DNA of 64,000 nt from assembly GCF_016765585.1 (NCBI RefSeq), contig NZ_JAESWC010000018.1, forward strand, positions 434,001 through 498,000, given 5' to 3'. Below, piece by piece: positions 45,149-53,700 of the stretch; position 1 is the stretch's first letter; each line of letters opens with the position of its first letter. Source of the DNA: Clostridium rhizosphaerae (lineage in GTDB: Bacteria; Bacillota; Clostridia; Clostridiales; Clostridiaceae). The notes beneath the pieces were generated by a model. It saw only the letters and a list, made by a program, of their open reading frames with translations, was not told the DNA's origin and searched no databases. The position numbers and the translations under genes were made by a program.

Positions 45149-45299
45149 TGCAAAATGAACCTTTGTTCCGCCATGACCTATATAGGTCATGGTGACCTCA
45201 GATTCTCCATTATAATTTGCTGCCATAGCAATTCCTACAGCATGAAGAAGCTGAGAGGCTACAGGCTTAACCCCTGTAAAATCAAATAATATCAATGTG
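45142..45299 (-). pseudogene. Fragment of a TPP-dependent dehydrogenase E1 alpha subunit
   Basis: Read on the minus strand, the segment gives ILFDFTGVKPVASQLLHAVG and IAMAANYNGESEVTMTYIGH, then GGT. This matches the TPP-binding core of pyruvate/acetoin dehydrogenase E1 alpha (GSQIPHAVGxAxAAKxxGExEVTxxYxGDGGT). The GDG motif is GHG here. Nothing of the gene remains on either side. It sits antisense to the lplA fragment. LplA and 2-oxoacid or acetoin dehydrogenase genes often occur together, so both may be relics of one lost locus. Confidence 0.7.
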
Positions 45300-45301
45300 C
45301 C

Positions 45302-45550
45302 GCGCTTAAAGAACTGCCGATTTCGATAGAATGTACCCTTAAAGATACAATTGAAAAAGATTATTTCGAAAAATATACTATAGCCCTGGCAGAAGTAAAG
45401 GGAAGATATATCTCCTTAGACCTTATTGGAAGTGGGGATCAGCTTTTGTATTCCTATTTGAATCCCGTTCTTTATATAGGAAACGGAAACAGAGGTGCCT
45501 ACAGATATACTCAGGAAAAACTTATGCACAGACTTCAATCCTTTTTATAA
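45302..45550 (+). pseudogene. 3' fragment of an unidentified gene (possibly flavin reductase-like)
   Basis: An open stretch of 82 codons ends at TAA 45548-45550: ALKELPISIECTLKDTIEKD, then TIALAEVKGRYISLDLIGSG, YLNPVLYIGNGNRGAYRYTQ, EKLMHRLQSFL. There is no start codon or RBS at the 5' end, which abuts the E1 alpha fragment. PISIECTLK and the final YLNPVLYIGN faintly recall flavin reductase-like FMN-binding proteins, but I am not sure. Most likely the tail of a gene whose front was lost in a deletion. Confidence 0.5.
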
Positions 45551-45628
45551 CCTCTTATCTTAATGATATACCCCCCCTGATTTACATAAGCACTGTGAAT
45601 AAGGGGGGTGATTTTATAAAGGAGCATA

Positions 45629-45675
45629 AATTAAAAATACCCAAATAGTTTAACCTATTGATGGTATTTTTAATT
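45629..45675. terminator. Bidirectional rho-independent terminator
   Basis: A 13-bp outer stem (45629-45641 with 45663-45675) and a 5-bp inner stem with A and T runs on both sides lie after the endonuclease IV-like gene (minus) and after the decayed region (plus). Confidence 0.82.
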
Positions 45676-45707
45676 ATTTAACTTATTACTTAATCTCTCA
45701 TAATCTC

Positions 45708-46529
45708 TCATAATTTCTCATAAGTATTTTTAAGTATTAAGGCATCCCATTCCAGCCTTGGACCCTCAGCAATAATGCAGCCCTTTACTCCAAAGTCCTT
45801 TATGGCCTTCAGGCAATCAGTAAAATTAAAATCACTCTCTAATAACGGAAGATGATTTCTTTCACCTTTCTCGTTATAATTTATTCCACCCATATGAATA
45901 TGAAGATCTTTAAGTGCAGCCTTGCCTAATTCATCGGACACATACTGAAGAATTCTGGCAAAATCCTCATAGGTTTTCAATGCACCATTGCCTCTGGCAT
46001 GAATATGAGCAAAATCGATACAAAGCTTGCAGGTACTTACTTCTTTACAAAGAGAGACTAATTCCTCAAGAGTTCCAAACTGAGTTCCCTTCCCTGTAGT
46101 TTCAGGCCTGTAATCTACTCTATTATAAGGCAGCTTTAATAAGTTATTCTTTATAGTAGAATAAGTTTCACTCTTTGAGTTGTTTAAATAATAGCCTGGA
46201 TGAAAAATAAGGCTTCTGCCATTAACCTTTTGCAACCCTTCAGACGCTTTTATAATCCTTTCAAGAGATGCCTCCTGCTTGCTTATTTCATCTGAATTTA
46301 AATTTATATAATGTGAACCATGCGCAGATAAATAAATATTATTTTCCAGCTTTGATTTTAAAATTTTATCTCTATTATTTTCAGTTACATTTACATTTCT
46401 CACAAAAAGCAATTCAAGAGCATCAAGACCTACTGATTTAATATAGTCTATTGCTGTTGAATAATTAAATTTATCCTTCGGGCTGGTTCCTAAGGGAAGT
46501 CCTGATATTCCAAATAAAAGTTTATCCAT
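45708..46529 (-). CDS. Endonuclease IV-like TIM-barrel protein (AP endonuclease family 2)
   Basis: A 273-residue TIM-barrel protein related to Nfo, which cuts DNA at abasic sites with a tri-zinc centre. Family blocks: FGISGLPLGTSPKDKFNYST, DALELLFVRNVN, IYLSAHGSHYINLNS, LIFHPGYYLN, RPETTGKGTQFGTLEELVSL, CKLCIDFAHIHARGNG, LHIHMGGINYNEKGERNHLP and IIAEGPRLEWDA. The metal ligands (H in SAHGSHY, H in FHPGYY, E in RPETTGK, D in CIDFAH, H in HIHAR) appear to be present. It is shorter than E. coli Nfo (285) but within range. It looks intact although it sits in the decayed region. Confidence 0.85.
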   Translation of the reverse strand: MDKLLFGISGLPLGTSPKDKFNYSTAIDYIKSVGLDALELLFVRNVNVTENNRDKILKSKLENNIYLSAHGSHYINLNSDEISKQEASLERIIKASEGLQKVNGRSLIFHPGYYLNNSKSETYSTIKNNLLKLPYNRVDYRPETTGKGTQFGTLEELVSLCKEVSTCKLCIDFAHIHARGNGALKTYEDFARILQYVSDELGKAALKDLHIHMGGINYNEKGERNHLPLLESDFNFTDCLKAIKDFGVKGCIIAEGPRLEWDALILKNTYEKL

Positions 46530-46681
46530 ATCATATTCCTTTCAGAATTAAAGATTTTTTTAAGATTAATTATATACTTACTGAAATAGATACTTGATAA
46601 CATAAATATTTCTTCATTTCTATACATCCCAGATTTATTTTATTACTAAAACTACCTATATTTTTGTCTTTATTAATTTAA

Positions 46682-47700
46682 TTATTTTTTAAATTTCATA
46701 ATTAACTCATCAACTGATATTCCGGATAAATATATATTAGAAATATCAGTCTTGTTCTCTATCATACTCTTTAATAAACTGGATTGTTTATTATCACCTA
46801 TCATGATACTTCCTACTATTTTATTGTCTTTTATAAATAGCTTTTATAGGTTAATCCTTCTGAATTATCATCCGTTAAGGTTAAGTCACAGCTGTTTTCA
46901 TCAATATCTCCCGCAGAAAATAATGATATATTAAAGGCATTCATCATTGTAACCGGAACAGAACCAGTATATACACTCTCCCTGCCTGTAATATTGTAGC
47001 CAGCTATTTTTCCCTGCTCAATTGCAGTGCCCCAAAGTCTACCCAGCTTTCCGTAAAGTTCTGCAGTATCGCCAGCAGCATACACATTTTTTACATTGCT
47101 CTGCATTTTATTGTTAATAATTATCCCATGATTTGATTTTACAGGAGTATTTTCTAAAAGCTTTTTATTAGGTCTAATGCCAACAGAATAGATTATCATA
47201 TCGCATTTAATAATATCTCCATTCTTAGTTGCAACACCTTCTACCGCATCTAATCCGGTGATTTCTTTAATCTGTGTGTTTAAAATCAGCTTTATGTTGA
47301 AATCTTCAATTGCTTTCCTTAAAATCTCGGAAGCTCTGCTATCTATTTGACGGGGCATTAATCTTTCCAGAGCTTCTACTACAATAACCTCCATACCATG
47401 CTGATGAAGAACCCATGCAGTTTCTAGGCCTTGAATTCCACCTCCCACAATCAATACAGCTTTTTTATCCTCAATATTAGCTTTTATATCTTGAATATCG
47501 CTTAGTTTCCTTATAGTATATACATTTTCTTTTTCAATTCCTTCTATTGGCAGAATAAAATTACTTGTACCATTTGCTATTAGAAGCTTATCATAGCTAA
47601 ACCTCATTTCATTGTCTAAGGCAATCTCCTGCATATCAGTTTCAATATCAATTACTTCCATACCTAGCTGCAAATTTATATTATTTAAGCCACCACCTTA
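46682..47700 (-). pseudogene. Truncated, frameshifted FAD/NAD(P)-dependent oxidoreductase
   Basis: The minus strand encodes most of a pyridine nucleotide-disulfide type oxidoreductase: LLIANGTSNFILPIEGIEKE, the NAD-binding motif VLIVGGGIQGLETAWVL, YSVGIRPNKKLLENTPV and VYAAGDTAELYGKLGRLWGT, as in rubredoxin- or nitrite-reductase-associated reductases. The first about 75 residues with the FAD-binding GxGxxG are missing; a TAA lies just before GGGLNNINLQL. Near the C-terminus a one-base loss in a T run (46842-46845) breaks the frame; the other frame continues as KLFIKDNKIVGSIMIGDNKQ to a TAA at 46682. Inactive. Confidence 0.8.
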
Positions 47701-47882
47701 TGTAATTTTGAAGAAATTAACTATTTGTTTGTTAATTTCTTAACTATATTTTTATTATAGATATAGTTATGTAAAAAAACTGTGATTTGAATCAAAACAA
47801 AAGAGCATATTAAATAGTATAATTTCTTTATAATACTTATGTTTCATTTGGGATTTATTAAATAGAACAGGAGTTGAATTAG

Positions 47883-48298
47883 ATGAGTATTAACCAAAAA
47901 CTACATTCAAGTAATAAGGAAGATATACTTCAAGCTTGACTCCATTAAATGAGCATGTATTGGATAATAGGGAAAGGCTCCTAAAAGCTTTAATACAAAG
48001 AGATTATGTTATTGCTCAAGATGGACGTATAAGATGGTCACCTTTCTTATTAAGCGGTAAAATAAAGCCTATAAATAAGTTAACTGAAGAAAAAGTTAAA
48101 GAGATAGATTTGATACTTAAGAATAAGGAATTCATGGAGAGAATAGAGTCTTGTGCAGCACAATTTCATCTTGAGATATTAAAATTTTGTGATGGATTTC
48201 AAGTTAATTTATCAGCAACAAAAGACATTGATGATGAAAAAAAAGAAGAAGCTTTGCTGGACTCTATATCTTATTTTGTATGGAAATCCCGTTAGCAG
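47883..48298 (+). pseudogene. Frameshifted small gene of unknown function
   Basis: A good RBS (GGAG, spacing 10) leads to an ATG at 47883 with 18 codons (MSINQKLHSSNKEDILQA) that end at TGA 47937. In another frame a 119-codon reading frame begins right there and runs to 48298: PLNEHVLDNRERLLKALIQR, DYVIAQDGRIRWSPFLLSGK, AAQFHLEILKFCDGFQVNLS. The second part reads as a real protein with no Shine-Dalgarno of its own. Either the gene carries a frameshift or the downstream part starts at TTG 47936 or ATG 47951. The family is unknown to me. Location in the decayed zone favours a pseudogene. Confidence 0.5.
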
Positions 48299-48368
48299 TG
48301 AACCGCAAAAATATATAAATATTTATAAAAGGCTGTAATAAACAGCCTTTTATACTTACCATATCAAT

Positions 48369-48863
48369 TTAAACATCGTGGACAGTTTCTAGTGCTACTT
48401 TATTTAAAATCTTAATTTTTCTTTGTCCTTCCTGCTTAACAATAACTATATATTCCTTTTTTACTTCATCCGCCGGCAGATCTATCGCTTTTCCCTCTCT
48501 TAAAACTCTAGCAGTTAGAGGAGCTAATTAAAAAATCGCCTTTATAGCGAACCTGGTCTTTTCAAGAGTTTTAGACTCCAGATAATTTCCAAGCATAAAA
48601 AGGAAGGTTACAGCAGCGGCTTCAAAGTTCTCACCTATGAGTACAGCTCCAATAACTGCCAAAGTAACTAAGGCATCAATTCCAAGTATTTTATATCTTG
48701 CCGTTCTAATTGCATTTAAAGCAATAGGATATCCGGCAATATACGCTGCAGCTAAAAGTATGATATTTACCTTATTTGTATAAAGCTCCAGTTTCATTAG
48801 TATTAATCCTGCAGCTATTATAATACCCGAAGCAGCCACCCTCTGACCCTTACTGATTTTCAT
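48369..48863 (-). pseudogene. Remnant of a heavy-metal P-type ATPase
   Basis: The minus strand starts with MKISKGQRVAASGIIIAAGL and continues through IAGYPIALNAIRTARYKILG, IDALVTLAVIGAVLIGENFE, AAAVTFLFMLGNYLESKTLE: the N-terminal membrane part of a Cd/Zn/Cu-type P1B ATPase. An in-frame TAA at 48528 follows KTRFAIKAIF. After it the same frame reads LAPLTARVLREGKAIDLPAD, which is the start of the actuator domain, and then KKEYIVIVKQEGQRKI and a stop at 48369. The actuator loop, CPC helix, phosphorylation site and ATP-binding domain are gone. Confidence 0.82.
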
Positions 48864-49074
48864 TACTTTTCACCTAACACTTCATAGCCTAGCTTTTCAA
48901 CAGTTCTTCGTATGTCATCTCCATTAACTTGACTTTCATCAAATTCTACCTTTAACTTACTGGCATTGAAAAACACCTCTGCTTTATTAACACCTTCTAT
49001 CTTCTTGACTGTTCCTTCAATCTTAATAACACAGCTGGGCATATTAGAGTTTCTAATTGGTATGATTTTTTCAT
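48863..49074 (-). pseudogene. Heavy-metal-associated (HMA) domain protein with one-base deletion
   Basis: With GGCGGAATTAAAT before its ATG (49074), the frame reads MKKSYQLETLICP, then shifts. Restoring one A in the CCCAGC stretch (near 49033) gives CPSCVIKIEGTVKKIEGVNK, AEVFFNASKLKVEFDESQVN and a clean end GYEVLGEK. This is a typical HMA metal chaperone with a CxxC. Total length 212 nt equals 71 codons minus one base. The stop overlaps the ATG of the P-type ATPase remnant, so the two were once one efflux operon. Confidence 0.8.
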
Positions 49075-49421
49075 ATTTAATTCCGCCTTGTTTTTATCTT
49101 ATAGCTCTTTTATAGGAGGAATGAGTAAATAAAACATTAACTACAGTCAAATTTCATAGTAAATACCAAACAAAAAAACCTTACTAAACAATAATCAATT
49201 AGAGGTTTCAACATATCCTTTTACATATAATTATGAATAATAATTGCTATCCATGGTGTTAACCCAGACTTGTAGAGAGAAGAGACTCTGCTATACTATA
49301 TCAACTTTCAGAGTGGTTACTTATATTGAAAATTAGAGGACAAACTGTTGGTATTGCTTTAACAAATTGTATCTGCTATCATATAATGTAACAAAAATAT
49401 ATGATAAAATGAGGGAAGAAA
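49075..49421 (+). other. Intergenic gap before the RsmH-like gene
   Basis: AT-rich gap of about 350 bp. A truncated RBS-like AGGAGGAATG is followed within 3 codons by a stop and is not a gene. The only strong signal is the promoter at 49359-49387. Nothing else is recognised. Confidence 0.6.
49359..49387 (+). promoter_or_regulatory. Sigma-A promoter of the RsmH-like gene
   Basis: TTAACA (49359-49364), a 17-nt spacer and TATAAT (49382-49387), 34 nt before the ATG. Confidence 0.75.
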
Positions 49422-50486
49422 ATGAGCCTAGATAACACATTAGATGAGAAAGCTCCCAAACACCAGAGACGTCCTCGATATAAAGGTACTCATCCTAAAA
49501 ATTACAAAGAAAAATACAAGGAACTTAATCCAGAGAAATATGCTGACGATATCGCAAAAATAATTCAAAAGGGCAATACTCCTGCAGGTATGCATATTTC
49601 GATTTGCGTTAATGAAATATTGGAGTTTTTGCAAATCAAACCAGGCCAAACCGGTTTAGATGCAACACTAGGTTATGGCGGCCATACTTTAGAGATGCTT
49701 AAATGTTTGGATTCAAAGGGGCGTTTGTATGCAATTGATGTAGATCCTATTGAGCTTCCGCGCACCAAAGAACGTTTAGAACGTTTGGGTTATGGGTCAG
49801 AAATATTAGATATAAAACAGATGAACTTTTCCCAAATAGATGAAGTTACTTCCAAACCAGAATCCTTTAATTTTGTATTGGCTGATTTAGGTGTTTCTTC
49901 TATGCAAATAGACAATCCTGATAGAGGTTTTACATTTAAGGCTGAAGGACCCTTGGACTTAAGATTAAATCCAAATATAGGTATTTCTGCAGCAGATCTT
50001 TTAAAAGAAATGACACTATTTGAAATAGAAGATATGCTTATCGAAAATTCCGACGAGCCCCATGCAGCAGTAATCGCTCGCGCTATTCTTTCAAGTATAA
50101 AAAGAGGAATTGATATAACCACGACAACTGGGCTTAGAAATATCATCAAAGATGCGCTGAAATATGTTAAAGGAATCAAAGAGGATGATATAAAAAAGTC
50201 TTGTCAGCGAACCTTTCAAGCGCTGAGAATTAATGTTAATCATGAGTTTGAAGTGCTGGATGAGTTTTTAGAAAAGCTCCCCAATGTACTTGCTAAGGGC
50301 GGCCGTGTTGCCATACTTACCTTCCATTCAGGGGAAGATCGTCGTGTTAAGAAATCTTTTCAGCATTTTTTCCGTGAAGGCATCTATTCCGAAATAGCAA
50401 AGGAGCCTATTCGCCCATCAGCAGAAGAATGTCATGTCAATAGTCGTGCACGTTCTGCTAAATTACGCTTTGCAATTAAAGCATAA
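49422..50486 (+). CDS. RsmH-type 16S rRNA m4C methyltransferase, long paralogue
   Basis: RsmH methylates N4 of C1402 in 16S rRNA with S-adenosylmethionine. This 354-residue protein has an extra N-terminal arm of about 50 residues (KAPKHQRRPRYKGTHPKNYK) ahead of the core. The core is recognisable: HISICVNEILEFLQIKPGQT, DATLGYGGHTLEMLKCLDSK, VLADLGVSSMQIDNPDRGFT, PLDLRLNPN, CQRTFQALRINVNHE, ILTFHSGEDRRVKKSFQHF and a SARSAKLRFAIK-like end. The standard rsmH lies in the division/cell-wall cluster, which is not in this window, so this is probably a second copy. The specific target is not established here. Confidence 0.85.
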   Translation: MSLDNTLDEKAPKHQRRPRYKGTHPKNYKEKYKELNPEKYADDIAKIIQKGNTPAGMHISICVNEILEFLQIKPGQTGLDATLGYGGHTLEMLKCLDSKGRLYAIDVDPIELPRTKERLERLGYGSEILDIKQMNFSQIDEVTSKPESFNFVLADLGVSSMQIDNPDRGFTFKAEGPLDLRLNPNIGISAADLLKEMTLFEIEDMLIENSDEPHAAVIARAILSSIKRGIDITTTTGLRNIIKDALKYVKGIKEDDIKKSCQRTFQALRINVNHEFEVLDEFLEKLPNVLAKGGRVAILTFHSGEDRRVKKSFQHFFREGIYSEIAKEPIRPSAEECHVNSRARSAKLRFAIKA

Positions 50487-50507
50487 GCTTAGGGCGCAAA
50501 ATAATTT

Positions 50508-50545
50508 ATCTGGATTTCGCTAAGCACGGAATCCAGTTTTTTATG
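50508..50545 (+). terminator. Rho-independent terminator of the RsmH-like gene
   Basis: CTGGATT (50510-50516) pairs with AATCCAG (50530-50536), followed by TTTTTT. Confidence 0.85.
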
Positions 50546-50705
50546 CAGATTTTTCATAAATAGAAAAAACTGATTTAGATTATCTATGTTTCTTGTTATT
50601 ATAATTTGCTACTGAACCCTTCAGGAAAAATGTAGTTCCACTCAGTTCAATATAGTTTGGGCATTCCTAAAACATCAAATGAATCTTAAAAAAGGTTTTA
50701 TCAAT

Positions 50706-50741
50706 AAAAATAGGATGGTAAAATTACCATCCTATTTTTAT
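50706..50741. terminator. Bidirectional rho-independent terminator after polC
   Basis: A 10-bp stem TAGGATGGTA / TACCATCCTA (50711-50720, 50725-50734) with an AAAT loop and A and T runs lies about 40 nt after polC. Confidence 0.85.
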
Positions 50742-50780
50742 GCAGAACCTTGAACATATTGCAATTTCTATATTAAAAAT

Positions 50781-53700
50781 TTATGCCAGCAAATCAAAAA
50801 GAGACATCTGATCACTTTCTGGAAGACCTTTCAAACATCCAAACTTTTTAAGCAGGTCTACAGCTGAATTACCAATCTTAGATCGCTTTCTTAAATCTTC
50901 TATGGAACTTAAAGGTCTTTCTTCCTTGGAAGCTTCTTGAACAGCATTATATATACCCTCAGCAGCCACATTTCCCATTCCAGCTATACTGTTTAGAGGC
51001 GGTCTTATGCCATCTTCCTCTACAAGAAATTTTACAGCATGAGATTTGTATAAATCTATTGGTAAGAATTTAATTTCTCTCTCATACATCTCCAAAACTA
51101 ATTCCAGATCATCATACATATCTTTATCCTTTGGAGCAGCTTGGTTGCCCATCATGTCAATTTCCTTCATCTTCTCCTTGACCTTTTCTTTGCCAAATAT
51201 CATATACTCTGCATCAAAGGCTTTTGCTCTGATAGTGAAATAGGCTGCGTAGTAAGCCTTTGGTATATGAACCTTAAACCAGGCTATTCTAAAAGCCATC
51301 ATTACATAGGCTGCAGCATGAGCCTTAGGAAACATATACTTTATCTTTTTACAAGACTCTATATACCATTCGGGCACCTGATATTCTCTCATCAAGGCTT
51401 CATATTCAGGAAACTTAGGATCCTTTAATGCCTTTCCTTTACGCACTGTCTCCATTATCTTGAAGGCAGTATTTGGAGGAAGACCTTTCTTAATAAGATA
51501 CACCATTATATCATCCCTTGTACAAACTGCTTCACTTATGCTGGTTACTATTCCTGCATCGATTAAGTCTTTTGCATTGCCAAGCCATACGTCTGTACCA
51601 TGGGAAAGTCCCGATATACATATTAAATCCATAAAGGTTTTTGGCATTGTATCCAGCAGCATTCCCCTTACAAATTTAGTTCCAAACTCAGGAATACCAA
51701 AGCTTCCTACCTTCGAATTTATCTGCTGCGGAGATACACCTAAGGCTCCTGTGGAGGAAAATATAGACATAGTCTCTCTATCATCCATAGGTATGCTTTG
51801 AGGATCAACTCCCGTTATGTCCTGTAGCATTCTTATAACTGTTGGATCGTCGTGCCCTAGTATATCTAGCTTTAAAAGATTCTGATCAATAGAGTGATAA
51901 TCAAAATGTGTCGTTATAATATCTGAATTCGGATCATCTGCAGGATGCTGCACAGGACAGAATTCAAATATCTCACGTCCCTTAGGGACAACTATAATTC
52001 CGCCAGGATGCTGTCCTGTTGTTCTTTTTATACCAGTACATCCTTTTGAAATTCTCATAATTTCTGCTTTATTTACAGTAATACCTTTTTCCTCAAAATA
52101 TTTTTTCACGTATCCAAAGGCTGTTTTTTCTGCTATAGTACCTATAGTTCCCGCCTTAAAGGTTGTGCCTTTTCCAAAGATAACCTCTGTGTATCTATGA
52201 GCTTTGGCTTGATATTCACCTGAAAAGTTTAAGTCTATATCAGGCTCCTTATCTCCGTTGAAACCTAAGAAGGTTTCAAAAGGAATATCTATGCCATCCT
52301 TAGCTAGAACTTCTCCGCAAACAGGACAAGTTTTATCCGGCAGGTCAAACCCTATATTATATCCATAATCCGTAAAGTCAGAGTGCTTGCATTTACGGCA
52401 TCTATAGTGCGGCGGCAGAGCATTTACTTCAGTTATACCAGTCATATATGCAACAACAGAAGAACCAACGGAACCTCTGGAACCTACTAAGTATCCATCT
52501 TCATTTGATTTCCACACAAGCTTTTGAGCAATTATATACATAACGGAGAATCCATTTTTTATGATAGAATCCAATTCCTTTTCAAGTCGTTGCTGAACAA
52601 TTTCAGGAAGCGGTTCTCCATACAGTTCATGAGCCTTTTCATAGGTAATATCTCTAATAGTCTGCTCACAGCCATCTATGTGTGGTGTTGCTTTTTCAGA
52701 TGAGATAGGACTTATAGGGTCACACATTTCTGCAATCATGTTAGTATTTGTAACTACTACTTCATAGGCCTTATCTCTTCCTAGATAAGAAAACTCTTCA
52801 AGCATTTCCTCTGTAGTTTTTAAATATAAAGGAGCTTGATTGTCTGCATCCTTAAAGCCCTGTCCTGCTTCAAGTATACGTCTATATATCTCATCTTGAG
52901 GATCAATAAAGTGAACATCTCCAGTTGCAACCACAGGCTTATTTAATTTTTCTCCAAGTGCTACAATCTTTCTGTTAATTTCCCTTAAATATTCTTTACC
53001 AGGTACCTGCTCTGTTCTTACCAAGTAGTCATTATTTCCTAGGGGCTGAATTTCCAAATAATCATACTCCTCTGCAATTGCTTCTATTTCCTCGTCGGAT
53101 TTCCCAAGAAGTATTGCTTGATACAGCTCCCCTTCACTGCAGGCACTGCCAAGAATTAATCCTTCAGAATATTTTTTAAACAGACTCTTCAATATACGAG
53201 GCTTTTTATAGAAGTAATGTAAATGCGAGTATGACACAAGCTTATATAAATTTTTTAATCCCTCATAGTTCTTAGCAAGTATTATTGCATGGTAGGTTTT
53301 AACCTTCTTATATTCTTCTCTTCTGGCTGTTTCATCAGAGCCGTATATGTCTATATCTTCAAGGGTTTCTGCTCCTCTTTCTTTAAGCTTTTCAAGCATT
53401 ATCTTAAAAACCTTGACAGTAGTATCTACATCATCTAAAGCTCTATGAGCAACTTCCACTTTTATACCAAGGTTTTTTGCAATTCTACCCAGTTTATAAC
53501 TTTTAAACTCAGGAAAAATCTCTTTAGCTAAAGATAATGTATCAACATATGTAAAATGAAAATCATAGCCTAGAACTTTGGCATTGTGTCTTAAAAAGCC
53601 TACATCAAACTCTGCATTATGAGCAACCAAAACACTGTCTTTAATAAAATCCAGCATTTTAGGAAATACAACTTCTATGGTTTCTGCATCCTTTACCATA

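Noticed and set aside
45089-45295. 68-residue minus-strand frame treated as a gene
   Set aside because: It is an internal piece of an E1 alpha gene without start signal and continues into the antisense of an lplA fragment; listed as a pseudogene instead.
45571-45608. C-run/G-run hairpin as a regulatory element
   Set aside because: Seven C and six G can pair over a long loop, but no gene start follows it; it looks like a leftover of the decayed region.
47934-47940. Release-factor-2-like recoding site (sense codon, TGA, C)
   Set aside because: A +1 shift at GCT-TGA-C would enter a frame that stops within a few codons; the long downstream frame needs a -1 or +2 change, so the RF2 mechanism does not fit.
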